From contig JAMPHY010000007.1 in the NCBI GenBank assembly GCA_023663185.1, forward strand, positions 1 to 64,000: DNA of 64,000 nucleotides, in the 5' to 3' direction. Of this stretch, positions 34,592 through 44,142 are shown in pieces. Origin of the DNA: Clostridiales bacterium (lineage in GTDB: Bacteria > Bacillota > Clostridia > Lachnospirales > Lachnospiraceae). A model generated the notes under the pieces. That model saw nothing but the letters and a program-made list of their open reading frames with translations. It was not told the DNA's origin and made no database searches. Position numbers and translations under genes: made by a program. The first letter of the stretch is position 1; each line of letters opens with the position of its first letter.

Positions 34592-34595
34592 TAGT

Positions 34596-34710
34596 TGAAT
34601 AGTAAATGAAAAATAAATAGTAGCTGAATAGTAAATATGTGGTAAATAAAATGGCAGATTAATAGCAAATGCGTGGTAAATAAATGCCATATGAATAGTA
34701 AATGGAGGGT
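34596..34710 (+). repeat. Degenerate tandem repeat between sigma and anti-sigma genes
   Basis: About four imperfect units of 29-35 bases, each starting TGAATAGTAAAT or a one- to two-base variant (34596, 34625, 34659, 34692). Some also share TGGTAAATAAA. It fills the gap between the two genes and ends in the ribosome site of the anti-sigma gene. There is no coding signal. Confidence 0.6.
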
Positions 34711-34715
34711 TAGAC

Positions 34716-35807
34716 ATGGAAAAATTTCAAGTTAATTATAAAAACGCATATAAACATATTTCGCCAAATTCAAATTATATTGAAGGCATTATTGATAAGG
34801 TTAATGATAAAAAAAGGGCGAAAAAGACGGCGCATATCTTAACTACGCGCTATGTCGTGGCGGCGGGGATTGTGGTAATACTGCTGTTTGTTTCAGTGCT
34901 TCCGGCAGCAGCGAGGACATTTCCTACGATATACAATATTATTGAAAAATACGTTCCTATGCTGGCGAATTTTGTTGTCCCGATAGCTGTGGAAAGCACA
35001 AGCCGCGGTATCACCATGCAGGTAGAAGCTATAGATATTAAGGATAATACGGCGGAGATTATAGTTTCATTCCGTGATGTACAGGGGAGTGGAAAGGATT
35101 TAATCAAAGGCAGTATTGATATGTATGACAGTTATTATCTGCAAAGCTACGGCGCCTCATATGATATCGGCGGCTGTTTTTTCCTAGAGTATGACGAGCA
35201 GGAAGATAAGTCATATTTTAAAATCAGTTTATCTACCGACGGCAAATATGATAACGAAAAAGTAAGCTTCGGCGTCAGGCAGTTATTGACAACAGCGGCA
35301 AAAGAAGAACGTCCGATTGACTTAAGCAATATTATTAAAAACCCGCAAACCAAAGCGGTATTTCTAAATGGACGAAGCGGAATGAACAATAGCGACGCTT
35401 TTGATAAATATGAGACAAAGCTAATGGACGGTTCATCGCTTAAAGGCTGGCTGGTTATGGATATTGTAGAAATAGATGAAAGCATGATAGAGTCGCTTAC
35501 AGTTACCGGAGTGGGTTATGCCGACGGCATATTGCGCGTACAGGTATGCCGTGGCAATTTTAAAGATGCTGACAGGCACGCCCAGCTTTTTTTAATAGAC
35601 AACATGGGAGAAGAGCGGTGCAGTGACGTTTCGTTTATGTGGCATGAAGAAGTAAATGGAGAAACGGTTTTAGTGAATGAGGACTGGTTTGTTGTGGACG
35701 AAGACGAACTGGATAAGATTCAAATGTACGGCGTCTTTTATGCAAAAGAGAACAGTGTGAAGGGCAACTGGAAGGTTACGTTTGATTTAGAGTCATTCTC
35801 TGAATAA
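34716..35807 (+). CDS. DUF4179-type membrane anti-sigma factor
   Basis: This encodes a 363-residue protein. A ~45-residue cytoplasmic N-terminus, one membrane helix (YVVAAGIVVILLFVSVLP, about 47-64) and a ~290-residue extracellular beta-rich part match the DUF4179/DUF5643 arrangement seen with clostridial ECF sigma factors. GGAGGG precedes the ATG. It probably binds the sigma factor at the membrane and releases it on an outside signal (family knowledge plus context). Confidence 0.82.
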   Translation: MEKFQVNYKNAYKHISPNSNYIEGIIDKVNDKKRAKKTAHILTTRYVVAAGIVVILLFVSVLPAAARTFPTIYNIIEKYVPMLANFVVPIAVESTSRGITMQVEAIDIKDNTAEIIVSFRDVQGSGKDLIKGSIDMYDSYYLQSYGASYDIGGCFFLEYDEQEDKSYFKISLSTDGKYDNEKVSFGVRQLLTTAAKEERPIDLSNIIKNPQTKAVFLNGRSGMNNSDAFDKYETKLMDGSSLKGWLVMDIVEIDESMIESLTVTGVGYADGILRVQVCRGNFKDADRHAQLFLIDNMGEERCSDVSFMWHEEVNGETVLVNEDWFVVDEDELDKIQMYGVFYAKENSVKGNWKVTFDLESFSE

Positions 35808-35836
35808 TGGCATGGTTAATAAAACCAACATTGATA

Positions 35837-36724
35837 TTATGAAATGGTGGTTGAAGTATATCTGCACTTGGGATAATTGGAACAGCCGTAAAACTGCTCT
35901 CCAACGTGTTTGCCCTTTTTAGCGGTACGCAGAACCAGTTCTGCCCCGCATTTTGGGCAGATACGGTTAATATTATAAGATACAATGTTGTCATTGGTTT
36001 TATGCTGCGCTGTCAATATATTATCGATATGCTGCTGACGCTCATATTCTGTTGTCTGCGTGTAAGGGTAAAGCATTTCATAGATACGGTCAATATCCAT
36101 TTTGCTGAGAGCTTGTATTGAACGATTACCCATATATTTTACTGATTCGTAGATATGTTGTCTGTTAATAACCACGATATCAGTGCTTTCCAGTGTTACA
36201 TTTTTTAATGTGCATCTTTCTGAAAACGCAATAAGTGAATAAACTGGAACGTTTTTCCCGACTATTGTTTTTAGCCATTTTAAGTGAGCGTTGTTTTGCA
36301 TAATGGGATTGTAAAAATGTTTCTTTTGTACTTTTCCCCCATTGCTGCGAAGTGTTTGCGTCCACATTTTATCTTTTTCATTTCCAAATATCCAACCGCT
36401 GTAATTCTTACTTTCAATTACAAAAATTCCGCTAGAGTGTATGAGTATTACATCAATTTCTGTAGTGGTGCCGTCGTCTTTGGGTAAATAGCAGTTAAAA
36501 AGAAATTTGCCACCGTCGGTCTCATATTTTTTAAGCTTTTTATAAGTCAAATATTCTCCATATCTACCCCTATCAAAAATTGTCTGAAAGAAACTATTTC
36601 CGGTTATTTGATAGTAAGTCTCCTGTTTAAATAAAGTTGCGGCGGATATGAAAAGTATAACCAAGAGAATAAATAAAAAAATAATTAGCAAGGTAGGAAG
36701 TATGAAGAAAACTTTTGTATACAT
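35837..36724 (-). CDS. NERD domain protein with topoisomerase-type zinc ribbon
   Basis: This encodes a 295-residue protein. An N-terminal membrane helix (about 5-30) is followed by a NERD nuclease-related domain (GRYGEYLTYKKL, then TEIDVILIHSSGIFVIESKN, with D, E and K of a PD-(D/E)XK-like site). The C-terminus is a four-cysteine ribbon (CPKCGAE...GCSNYPKCRY) like that of topoisomerase I. The ATG at 36724 has AGAGGAAT upstream; the ATG at 36742 overlaps it. The function of NERD proteins is not settled; nucleic-acid processing is inferred. Confidence 0.88.
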   Translation of the reverse strand: MYTKVFFILPTLLIIFLFILLVILFISAATLFKQETYYQITGNSFFQTIFDRGRYGEYLTYKKLKKYETDGGKFLFNCYLPKDDGTTTEIDVILIHSSGIFVIESKNYSGWIFGNEKDKMWTQTLRSNGGKVQKKHFYNPIMQNNAHLKWLKTIVGKNVPVYSLIAFSERCTLKNVTLESTDIVVINRQHIYESVKYMGNRSIQALSKMDIDRIYEMLYPYTQTTEYERQQHIDNILTAQHKTNDNIVSYNINRICPKCGAELVLRTAKKGKHVGEQFYGCSNYPKCRYTSTTIS

Positions 36725-36941
36725 ATGCAATATTCCTCTCATGTAATATAGATATTTTATATTTTATATGTTATCATAGTATTATAGTAGTAAACAATCC
36801 TTCTAGCTATATTTGCAAGTTTTTGAGAAAAAATAGAAAAATTGTGAGGAGAGCTATAGAAAGCATAGGCAGACAAATATGTAAATAGAGTTATGGGAAA
36901 TAAAGTAATGACAGGACAGGGAAAAGAGGTTTCTACAGTCT

Positions 36942-37997
36942 GTGAATACCAGAATAATTAAAGTGGACAAACAGAATATAGAAGCAGACGTGGTGAAACT
37001 TGCAGGAGATATTATAAAAGACGGCGGACTGGTCGCTTTTCCCACGGAAACAGTCTACGGACTCGGCGGAGACGCATTAAACCCCGACTCTTCCAGAAAA
37101 ATATACGCTGCGAAAGGGCGTCCGTCAGACAACCCGCTCATTGTACATATTTCACGGATTGAAGACTTGCCTAAGATTGTGAAAACGATACCTGAGTCTG
37201 CTTCCAAATTAGCGCAGACGTTTTGGCCCGGTCCGCTCACTATGATTTTTGATAAGTCTGATATTGTACCGTATGAAACAACAGGCGGGCTTGAGACGGT
37301 GGCGGTTCGTATGCCGTCGCAGCCTGTGGCAAAAGCGTTTATAGAGGCAGCAGGCGGATATGTCGCAGCGCCCAGCGCCAACCGTTCGGGGCGGCCAAGT
37401 CCTACATCTGCAAAGTATGTAATCGAAGATATGGACGGGCGCATTGAAATGATTTTAGACAGCGGCGACGTGGATATCGGTTTAGAGTCTACAATAGTAG
37501 ATATGACGCTCGAAGAACCGATGATATTAAGACCGGGCTATATTACAAAAGAGATGTTAGAAGAAGTGCTGCAATCGGTCAGTGAAGATAAGACAATGAT
37601 GTTATCCGATAGCGGACAGGCTCCTAAAGCGCCGGGCATGAAATACCGTCATTATGCGCCTAAAGGCGATTTGACGATAATTGAAGGTGAAGAGAAGCGC
37701 GTAGTGGAGTATATAAATGAACAGGTCTGCCACTTGCGCAAAGAAGGACGCAAAACGGGCGTTATAGGTACGGACGCTACGATTTCAAGATATCTCGGAG
37801 ACGTCTGTAAAAGTGCAGGAGACCGAAACGATGAGCGTACTATTGCAAGAAGGCTGTACAGGATTTTACGGGAATTTGATGACGAAGAAGTGAGCGTGAT
37901 TTTCTCAGAATCTTTTGATACTGCGGGTATCGGACAGGCGGTTATGAACAGGCTGCTTAAGGCGGCGGGACATAAGATACTGCATATTGATGCTTGA
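36942..37997 (+). CDS. sua5: L-threonylcarbamoyladenylate synthase
   Basis: This encodes a 351-residue enzyme that makes threonylcarbamoyl-AMP from threonine, bicarbonate and ATP for the t6A37 modification of tRNA. The YrdC/TsaC domain covers about 1-205 (FPTETVYGLGGDA, KGRPSDNPLIVHI, APSANRSGRPSPTSA). The C-terminal Sua5 domain follows, joined by the linker PGMKYRHYAP. Length fits Sua5 rather than short TsaC. The start is a GTG with AAGAGGT some 12 bases upstream. It lies next to a P-loop kinase gene 32 bp downstream. Confidence 0.94.
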   Translation: MNTRIIKVDKQNIEADVVKLAGDIIKDGGLVAFPTETVYGLGGDALNPDSSRKIYAAKGRPSDNPLIVHISRIEDLPKIVKTIPESASKLAQTFWPGPLTMIFDKSDIVPYETTGGLETVAVRMPSQPVAKAFIEAAGGYVAAPSANRSGRPSPTSAKYVIEDMDGRIEMILDSGDVDIGLESTIVDMTLEEPMILRPGYITKEMLEEVLQSVSEDKTMMLSDSGQAPKAPGMKYRHYAPKGDLTIIEGEEKRVVEYINEQVCHLRKEGRKTGVIGTDATISRYLGDVCKSAGDRNDERTIARRLYRILREFDDEEVSVIFSESFDTAGIGQAVMNRLLKAAGHKILHIDA

Positions 37998-38029
37998 TAG
38001 ATACAACTGATAAGAAAGGAGTGGTAGAT

Positions 38030-38920
38030 ATGTATATTACGATTACCGGTGAACTTGGGAGTGGAAAAAGTACGGTTGCAAATTTATTGTGCGACAAGTA
38101 CGGATTCACGAAATACTCAACCGGCACAATTCAAAGGGAGATTGCTAAGGAGAAGGGTATAACGACGCTGGAATTAAATCAGCAGATGTCGAATGATGTT
38201 AATAATAAATACGATAGCATGATTGACAATAAAACGGTGGAGATATCGCGTGCAAATATCGGCAAAGATATAGTGTTTGATTCGCGTATGGCGTGGCATT
38301 TCGTAGAACAATCGTTTAAAGTGTATGTCACGGTAGATATACATGTAGCGGCAAATCGTGTAATAATGGCGGACAGGGGACAGGAAGAGCATTACGATTC
38401 TTTAGAAGAAGCCGCTAAGTCGCTGATAAAAAGAAAACAGCTTGAGGATTCAAGGTTTGCGCAAATCTATTTCGTCAACACCACAGACTTTGATAATTAT
38501 GATTTAATAGTGGATTCCACAGTGCTTACTCCAAGCGAACTGGCGGAGTTTATAATAGAAAAAGCAAAGGCGGAAAGTTATAAGCATGAGGTGTTTTTAT
38601 CACCGCAGAGGCTTTATCCTACATGCAGCGTAAATGATGTTAAAAGCGGAAGCACTGGCGAGCCGCAGGGCGATACCGGCGAAGCAATAGATGTGGCGGT
38701 GCATGAAGGATTTTATTATATTATTAGCGGACACGGTATGGTATATGATAAAATAAAAAGCGGAGAGAAATTAATCCGCGCCAACGTATACCATGCGGAC
38801 GACAACGGTATGGTCGGTAAGTTTGGAAAGAATATAGAAGAACTTGTGAAAAGACCGGAAGAAAATTATCGCGAATGGGAAGAATACACGGGGGTAAAAT
38901 TTTTAGCATATCCATATTAA
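38030..38920 (+). CDS. Cytidylate-kinase-like P-loop protein with extra C-terminal domain
   Basis: This encodes a 296-residue protein. Residues 1-175 are a nucleoside-phosphate-kinase-like domain: Walker A GELGSGKST near 7-15, YSTGTIQREIA as the NMP-binding segment, FDSRMAWHF, and the lid ADRGQEE. From about 185 a separate ~110-residue domain of unknown type follows (FLSPQRLYPTCSV, then YYIISGHGMVYDKI). I chose the ATG at 38030 for AAAGGAG upstream. Substrate not established; the extra domain is unusual for cytidylate kinases. Confidence 0.8.
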   Translation: MYITITGELGSGKSTVANLLCDKYGFTKYSTGTIQREIAKEKGITTLELNQQMSNDVNNKYDSMIDNKTVEISRANIGKDIVFDSRMAWHFVEQSFKVYVTVDIHVAANRVIMADRGQEEHYDSLEEAAKSLIKRKQLEDSRFAQIYFVNTTDFDNYDLIVDSTVLTPSELAEFIIEKAKAESYKHEVFLSPQRLYPTCSVNDVKSGSTGEPQGDTGEAIDVAVHEGFYYIISGHGMVYDKIKSGEKLIRANVYHADDNGMVGKFGKNIEELVKRPEENYREWEEYTGVKFLAYPY

Positions 38921-38979
38921 TATCTGTACTGAGAACTGATAACACAAAATTATGATGCCATACGGCAGGAGGGATTTCG

Positions 38980-40368
38980 ATGCACAGAAAAAAACAAAAC
39001 AACTATTATGAAGAGGATAGGAATCTTTTGGTTTCTTATATGGAGAAGGCGATTGCAGGCGACTTTTCACAAATTGATGTATCGGGATTCTACGATGCCG
39101 AGGTGGGAAATAAGTATAACGCAGTATTGGAAGCGTTTTATAAGGCGAATAACAGCTTCGTAATGCGCCTTAATGATTCGATGAAGAGAATCGGCGACAG
39201 TTCATGCGTGAAGGAAATGATAGAGCAGGTAAATTCACAGACCGAGTCTATCAGCGGAATGCGCGGTTCCAGTCAGGAACTTGAAGACTCCATACAGAAT
39301 ATACAGAACTCTGTGCAGAATATTCAGGAGAATGCCTACAATATAATAGAAACTTCCCAGAACAGTTTAAAAGATATGGAGTCGAGCGTACAGATTGTAG
39401 ACGAATCGGCAAGGCAGATTTTAGCTATCAACGAACAGGTAGCAGATTTTAAGGAAAAAGCAATCAGTATTAATAATATAATCGATATGGTTAAAAAGAT
39501 TGCCAGCAAGAGCGGTCTGCTTGCGCTGAATGCTTCTATTGAGGCGGCGCGTGCAGGAGAGGCGGGCAGAAGCTTCTCGGTGGTTGCTACACAGATAAGA
39601 GATTTGTCGGCAAATACGACGGCGTCTGCGGAGAGCGTAGTGCAGTATGTCGGAGAGTTGATGGGCGGAATTACCGCACTGTCAGAATCTATCGAGGCGA
39701 CTACTAATAAACTCAAAGAAGGTAATGAGAGCGTTCACCAGTCCATCGATAATATCAATGGCATAGTAACACAGTTAGATTCCATGAAAGAAGAAATAGA
39801 CAGTATCTATGGAGAAATTAACACGCAGTCCTCTTTGACGCAGAACTTCGTAGCGTCGATAGACACGATTGCGGACAGTTATGATACATTGACAAATGAA
39901 TGTCAGAGTACGGGCGACCATCTGTACCATATTTCGCGGGATATCGACGGTGCCAGAAGCGATATGGCAAGGAAAAACTCTAAGATTACCACGCTGGACT
40001 GGATTACGGTATATGAAATCGACCACCTGATATTTACGTGGCGCGTTTATAATAACCTTGCTGATTTTGAGACTTTAAAGATTACACAGCTCAATAATCC
40101 TTCGGGTTGTAAATTCGGTAAGTGGGCGGCAGGATTGAGCGATACCCGCATTACAGGTTCGCCTGAGTTTAAACAGGCGGTCAGCTTGCACGAAGAGCTG
40201 CATAAGTATGCCTGCGCTTCATGGGAAGCGAAAAATAATGGCGACAGGGCAGAGGCGCTTAAACAGTTTAATCTCGCTTATAATGTATACGGACAATTCC
40301 AGAAGGCTTTGGACGGCGTGCGCAGGGTAATACGTTCAACAGGTGATAAAGAGGAGACAAAGTACTAA
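38980..40368 (+). CDS. Soluble methyl-accepting chemotaxis-type protein with CZB domain
   Basis: This encodes a 462-residue cytoplasmic receptor; no membrane helix is seen. A helical N-terminus leads to a coiled-coil signalling domain with the hairpin tip near ASKSGLLALNASIEAARAGE (about 170-190). It ends in a zinc-binding CZB domain (DHLIFTWRVYNNL, CKFGKWAAG, HEELHKYA) whose histidines and cysteine bind zinc and may sense zinc or hypochlorous acid in studied members. AGGAGGG precedes the ATG. No other chemotaxis genes are in the window. Confidence 0.9.
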   Translation: MHRKKQNNYYEEDRNLLVSYMEKAIAGDFSQIDVSGFYDAEVGNKYNAVLEAFYKANNSFVMRLNDSMKRIGDSSCVKEMIEQVNSQTESISGMRGSSQELEDSIQNIQNSVQNIQENAYNIIETSQNSLKDMESSVQIVDESARQILAINEQVADFKEKAISINNIIDMVKKIASKSGLLALNASIEAARAGEAGRSFSVVATQIRDLSANTTASAESVVQYVGELMGGITALSESIEATTNKLKEGNESVHQSIDNINGIVTQLDSMKEEIDSIYGEINTQSSLTQNFVASIDTIADSYDTLTNECQSTGDHLYHISRDIDGARSDMARKNSKITTLDWITVYEIDHLIFTWRVYNNLADFETLKITQLNNPSGCKFGKWAAGLSDTRITGSPEFKQAVSLHEELHKYACASWEAKNNGDRAEALKQFNLAYNVYGQFQKALDGVRRVIRSTGDKEETKY

Positions 40369-40382
40369 TTCATATAAAATCG

Positions 40383-41240
40383 ATGAAAGGCATGAACATT
40401 AATATGGTGCATATAACAAAAGATAATTTTAATCTTGAACAAATCTGTCGTTCGGGACAGTGCTTCCGCATGTTTCATGAAGGCGGCAGCCTGTACAGCG
40501 TTATTGCTTTGGGAAAATATTTGGAAATAGAGCAGACAGAGTCGGAATGTGTGTTCCACTGTGACGAGTCGGACTATAATAATTTCTGGAAGTCATATTT
40601 TGATTTGGACGGAGATTATGCCTCGTATATTGGTGCGATTGACGTTAAGGATACATATTTAAGCGAAGCGGCGGCGTTTGGTTCGGGCATAAGGATTCTG
40701 CGTCAGGATTTGTGGGAAATGATAGTCACGTTTTTAATCTCGCAGCAGAATAATATCGCGCGTATTCATAAATGTATTAATAATATATGCGAGCGGTACG
40801 GAGAGAAAAAGGAAAGCGAGCAGGGGAAAAGCTTTTATACATTTCCAACGCCAGAGTCTTTGGCAGGGCTTGAGGAGGACGCTTTGATGGAATGCAACCT
40901 CGGATACCGCAGTAAGTATGTGGTGCGCACGGCAAAGAGCGTAGTGAATAAAGATACGGATTTGGCTGCCATTCAGAAGCTGCCATATGAAGAGGCAAGA
41001 GCTGAACTTTTGAAATTATATGGAGTCGGGGCGAAAGTAGCGGACTGTATATGTCTTTTTGCACTTCATCATTTGCAGGCGTTTCCAGTCGATACGCATA
41101 TCAATCAGGCACTATCAGGTCATTATCAGACAGGCTTCCCGTGGGAGCGGTATGACGGATATCAGGGCGTGCTGCAGCAGTACATATTCTTTTATGAGTT
41201 GTTTGGAGAAAAAGTGCGGAGGCAGGGCGATTATGAATAG
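40383..41240 (+). CDS. 8-oxoguanine DNA glycosylase, OGG1-like
   Basis: This encodes a 285-residue HhH-GPD base-excision enzyme. The hairpin GVGAKVADCICLFALHHLQ (about 218-236) carries the catalytic lysine, and the PVDTHI aspartate follows. The LISQQNNIARI segment matches the OGG1 damage-pocket loop. It should remove 8-oxoguanine opposite cytosine and nick the strand. Three in-frame ATGs (40383, 40392, 40404) lack a strong ribosome site, so the start is uncertain by seven residues. Its end overlaps an HRDC gene by 8 bp. Confidence 0.9.
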   Translation: MKGMNINMVHITKDNFNLEQICRSGQCFRMFHEGGSLYSVIALGKYLEIEQTESECVFHCDESDYNNFWKSYFDLDGDYASYIGAIDVKDTYLSEAAAFGSGIRILRQDLWEMIVTFLISQQNNIARIHKCINNICERYGEKKESEQGKSFYTFPTPESLAGLEEDALMECNLGYRSKYVVRTAKSVVNKDTDLAAIQKLPYEEARAELLKLYGVGAKVADCICLFALHHLQAFPVDTHINQALSGHYQTGFPWERYDGYQGVLQQYIFFYELFGEKVRRQGDYE

Positions 41241-41619
41241 TAAAAATTGCGAAAATTTAGAAGATGTAAAAACAGAGAATACATTAAAAGAAGAGAATAC
41301 ATTAAAGACGAAAAGCAATAGGCAGACTCGAAAACAGGACACCTTAAATTCGCGGGGGCTGGAACTATTTGAACAGCTTCGCGACCTCCGCGCAGTACTG
41401 GCAAAAGAGGAAAAAGTTCCGTCATATATTGTATTTCCGGATAAGTCCTTGATGGATATGTGTATTAAAGTGCCGCTTGATAAGGAAGAAATGCTTAAAG
41501 TATCCGGAGTGGGTGAGAACAAATACGAAATGTATGGAGAGCAGTTCCTTAGGGTTATATGTGAGTACACAGGGGGAGTACATGAGAAATTATACGATGA
41601 ATGGGACAGCGCATGGTGA
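41233..41619 (+). CDS. Stand-alone HRDC domain protein
   Basis: This encodes a 128-residue protein. After a charged, lysine- and glutamate-rich leader (about 1-45), residues 48-120 form an HRDC domain (LFEQLRDLRAVLAKEEKVPS, FPDKSLMDM, SGVGENKYEMYGEQFLRVI) as found at the C-terminus of RecQ helicases. No helicase is attached. It begins inside the glycosylase gene and is probably translationally coupled, pointing to a DNA-repair accessory role (inference). The longer frame reaching back to 41059 is antisense-like noise within the glycosylase gene. Confidence 0.8.
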   Translation: MNSKNCENLEDVKTENTLKEENTLKTKSNRQTRKQDTLNSRGLELFEQLRDLRAVLAKEEKVPSYIVFPDKSLMDMCIKVPLDKEEMLKVSGVGENKYEMYGEQFLRVICEYTGGVHEKLYDEWDSAW

Positions 41620-43225
41620 GTGTGTGTTAAGGCGAAATATCGCTAAAAAGCATATAGTATGGATTTCTCTTATGCTGGTTTTACTGCTTGGTGGCTGTGG
41701 CAGCACAGAGCATCAGACTGACAGCAGCGGCACAGATGAAGCTCTGGATTCTGCGCCGATATGGTCTGGATACATAGCGGACTTTGATGATTTAGACAGT
41801 ATGAGTAAATATTTTCGGATTGACTGGGAAAGTCAATTAGACGAGCGGGCGTATGTCTATGGCGGCTGTCGTGGCGACGCGCAGGAATACATAGATTCTT
41901 CTGTAAATTCAGACGACGAAAGAGAGTTTACCTTCTATTTTTACACTTTAGACGAGTTCGCAATCCCAACTTTTCACAAAACAACGGCATATGGCTATAT
42001 ATCTGATGGAAGGGCTTATATTATGGACATGGATAAAGAGTCCTTTGAGGAGATTACAAGTTCGGAGACGGCGATGGAACTTGCTGAAATCATGCAGGAG
42101 ATGTTCTTATACAGAGTCAGCGTGGAGGATTATGCGCAAGAAGAACTTGCGACTATGCTATACATCGAAAACGTAAATCTTGCAACCATCATAAGCTATC
42201 TCGGTCTGGCTGACGGGCGCATGTTTGATGGGAAGGTTGACCTTTCAACTTCGGAAACTGCCACAGCCGCATTGCTGCATTATGCGGGTGGTGCGGTAAC
42301 GAGCATACCGTATGATATTTACGGTAATTACAGAATAGTCACATATACTTTTGCGGACGGCGGCAGTATTAGTTGGTACATGACGCAATATTATGAGTGC
42401 AGGGCAAGCAACGGAATGGGAGTGTTCTGGTTTCCAAGCGGACGTTGTAGTGAAGAAGATTTAGAAGAGGCGCTTACGATACAACAATATATGACAAACG
42501 TGTCGGTAGATTCCCTTAAAGATATTACAAAAGAAGCGGATTCTTCTGACAGAGACTGGCTGACGCTGCTGGAAAATGAAGATGGGGATATGTTTGTAAT
42601 TATATATACTGACGAGAAGGAAGATATCACGCTTTACGGATTATATGGCGGAAGCGGAATGGCGCTGCGCGACGGTTCAGATATTTATTTGATTTATGGG
42701 GAATGGCTGACTCCCAAGATAGCATTGCCATATGTGAAAAAAGCCGATTATGATAATGACGGGACACAGGAATATGCGTTGTGGATGCTTGGTGGGACAG
42801 GAACAAGCTACCATCAGGAGAACCTATTCATGCTTGAGCCGGACATAGAGCAGGAGACAGGGCTTCGGGTTCACCAATTTACGATTGACGATATAATGTA
42901 TCAGTTTGCCCATATCAACTATACCTTTGATGAAGAAACGAATATGTTACAGGTAGATACGGGCACGCAAAGCATGGAAATGGATTTGACGGAGTATATA
43001 GAAGAAGAGGGCGGAGAATTTTCCGGTTTGAGCTGGGGAGATATAATTTATCTGGAAGAAAAGGACGGGCAATGGCATATTACTATGGATGCTGGAATTA
43101 GGCAGGAAAAATTTGCCACGTCTTTATATGATTGCGGGATAAGATTTACCGCCCCGATAGAATATATGGAAAATGGGTATTTTCAGACAGGTAAAATTGA
43201 GATAGAGAGGCATGTCTATGATTAG
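41582..43225 (+). CDS. Large secreted lipoprotein, unknown function
   Basis: This encodes a 547-residue protein with a lipobox (LVLLLGGC) giving a lipid-anchored cysteine near residue 40. The mature part is acidic, rich in D, E, Y and T, and includes DYDNDGTQEYAL (about 408-419), which resembles a calcium-binding FG-GAP/VCBS-type motif. The start is uncertain: ATG at 41582 lies only 3 bases after GGGGGAG, and GTG at 41624 also gives a signal peptide. It overlaps the HRDC gene end in another frame. No family is recognised. Confidence 0.75.
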   Translation: MRNYTMNGTAHGECVLRRNIAKKHIVWISLMLVLLLGGCGSTEHQTDSSGTDEALDSAPIWSGYIADFDDLDSMSKYFRIDWESQLDERAYVYGGCRGDAQEYIDSSVNSDDEREFTFYFYTLDEFAIPTFHKTTAYGYISDGRAYIMDMDKESFEEITSSETAMELAEIMQEMFLYRVSVEDYAQEELATMLYIENVNLATIISYLGLADGRMFDGKVDLSTSETATAALLHYAGGAVTSIPYDIYGNYRIVTYTFADGGSISWYMTQYYECRASNGMGVFWFPSGRCSEEDLEEALTIQQYMTNVSVDSLKDITKEADSSDRDWLTLLENEDGDMFVIIYTDEKEDITLYGLYGGSGMALRDGSDIYLIYGEWLTPKIALPYVKKADYDNDGTQEYALWMLGGTGTSYHQENLFMLEPDIEQETGLRVHQFTIDDIMYQFAHINYTFDEETNMLQVDTGTQSMEMDLTEYIEEEGGEFSGLSWGDIIYLEEKDGQWHITMDAGIRQEKFATSLYDCGIRFTAPIEYMENGYFQTGKIEIERHVYD

Positions 43226-43274
43226 TGTTAAGCCCGTCAATTTATTGGATTTGCGCATTGTTTATCCTCTTAGA

Positions 43275-43323
43275 CATAAAAAGCGCATGATTTACGTTTT
43301 ACTGTTTTCATGCGCCTTTACAT
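43275..43323. terminator. Bidirectional terminator
   Basis: GCGCATGA (43283-43290) pairs with TCATGCGC (43308-43315). The hairpin is flanked by AAAAA on the left and CTTTACATTG on the right, so it can end transcription from both convergent lipoprotein genes. Confidence 0.6.
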
Positions 43324-43393
43324 TGTTACTTTGATATTAAATTATTTTCTAACTGCATAATTTATTTTTCGATTGCCTTATATACAGAGAAAA

Positions 43394-43900
43394 TCATACA
43401 AAATTATATATGATTACATGTTTGGCATGGAAATCATTTCCCTCATAATTGCCTGTCATATTAACATCTACATCTTGCTTCAAATCAGAGAATGTGCCCT
43501 GTCGTTTTTCAATATCATCATCTCCATTCACACCGCCATTTTTGACTGTCCATATCTCAAATTCCGTTTTCTCAGAAAAATATACAGTAACCAACACTTT
43601 CTCAGAACCTTGATAAGAAACAGCTTCATTTTCTGATGGGTGAAAAGTTTCATTGATTACCACACTGTTATCACCAATGCTCTCTATTATACCGTCTAGC
43701 TCGGAAGCAGATTGCAATTGTTCATTTTCTATATCGTTTTGATAACTACTATTATTTTCCTCTACATTTGAATTAATTACATCGTTGAAAATGATTGTGT
43801 CTACTGTTGGTACGTCTAAATCTGTATTAGATTTACTACACCCCACTGTCATTAATAATAAATTCATACAAAGGTATACTGCAATTTTTTTGTTCCTCAT
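43394..43900 (-). CDS. Small lipoprotein
   Basis: This encodes a 168-residue protein with a signal peptide ending in the lipobox LLMTVGC (cysteine 21), then an acidic, asparagine-rich linker (about 22-65). A beta-rich C-terminal domain (GIIESIGDNSVVINE, KVLVTVYFSEKTEFEI, HAKHVIIYNF) follows. The domain resembles the small OB-like fold of YobA-type lipoproteins, by memory only. Function unknown. It converges on the large lipoprotein gene. Confidence 0.75.
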   Translation of the reverse strand: MRNKKIAVYLCMNLLLMTVGCSKSNTDLDVPTVDTIIFNDVINSNVEENNSSYQNDIENEQLQSASELDGIIESIGDNSVVINETFHPSENEAVSYQGSEKVLVTVYFSEKTEFEIWTVKNGGVNGDDDIEKRQGTFSDLKQDVDVNMTGNYEGNDFHAKHVIIYNFV

Positions 43901-44069
43901 TATTTTTTCCTTCTTTCTAATATTTTATAAAAAGCATAGCGCATTAATCTTTAAATAATCTCTAATATTCATTGATTACATTTCGGAACGAAAGAAAATT
44001 ATAATAACAAGGCGTTAATCGTTTGGTGGCGTTGGTCTGAATATTATCGTTCATATTCCGCTTTAATGG

Positions 44070-44109
44070 TAAAAAATAGAGCATATAGATTTTCGTTTCT
44101 ATATGCTCT
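44070..44109 (-). terminator. Rho-independent terminator of the Rpn-like remnant
   Basis: On the minus strand AGAGCATATAGA and TCTATATGCTCT form a 12-bp stem, followed by ATTTTTTACC. It lies about 35 bp after the remnant's stop. Confidence 0.75.
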
Positions 44110-44142
44110 AACGCTGTTATTGTATTTGATTGATATGATTGA

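Noticed and set aside
34596-34710. CRISPR-like spacing of repeats
   Set aside because: The units are tandem and degenerate without unique spacers, and no cas gene is present in the window.
41059-41232. Upstream extension of the HRDC frame
   Set aside because: It lies inside the glycosylase gene in another frame; the ATG at 41233 in an overlap with the glycosylase stop is the sensible start.
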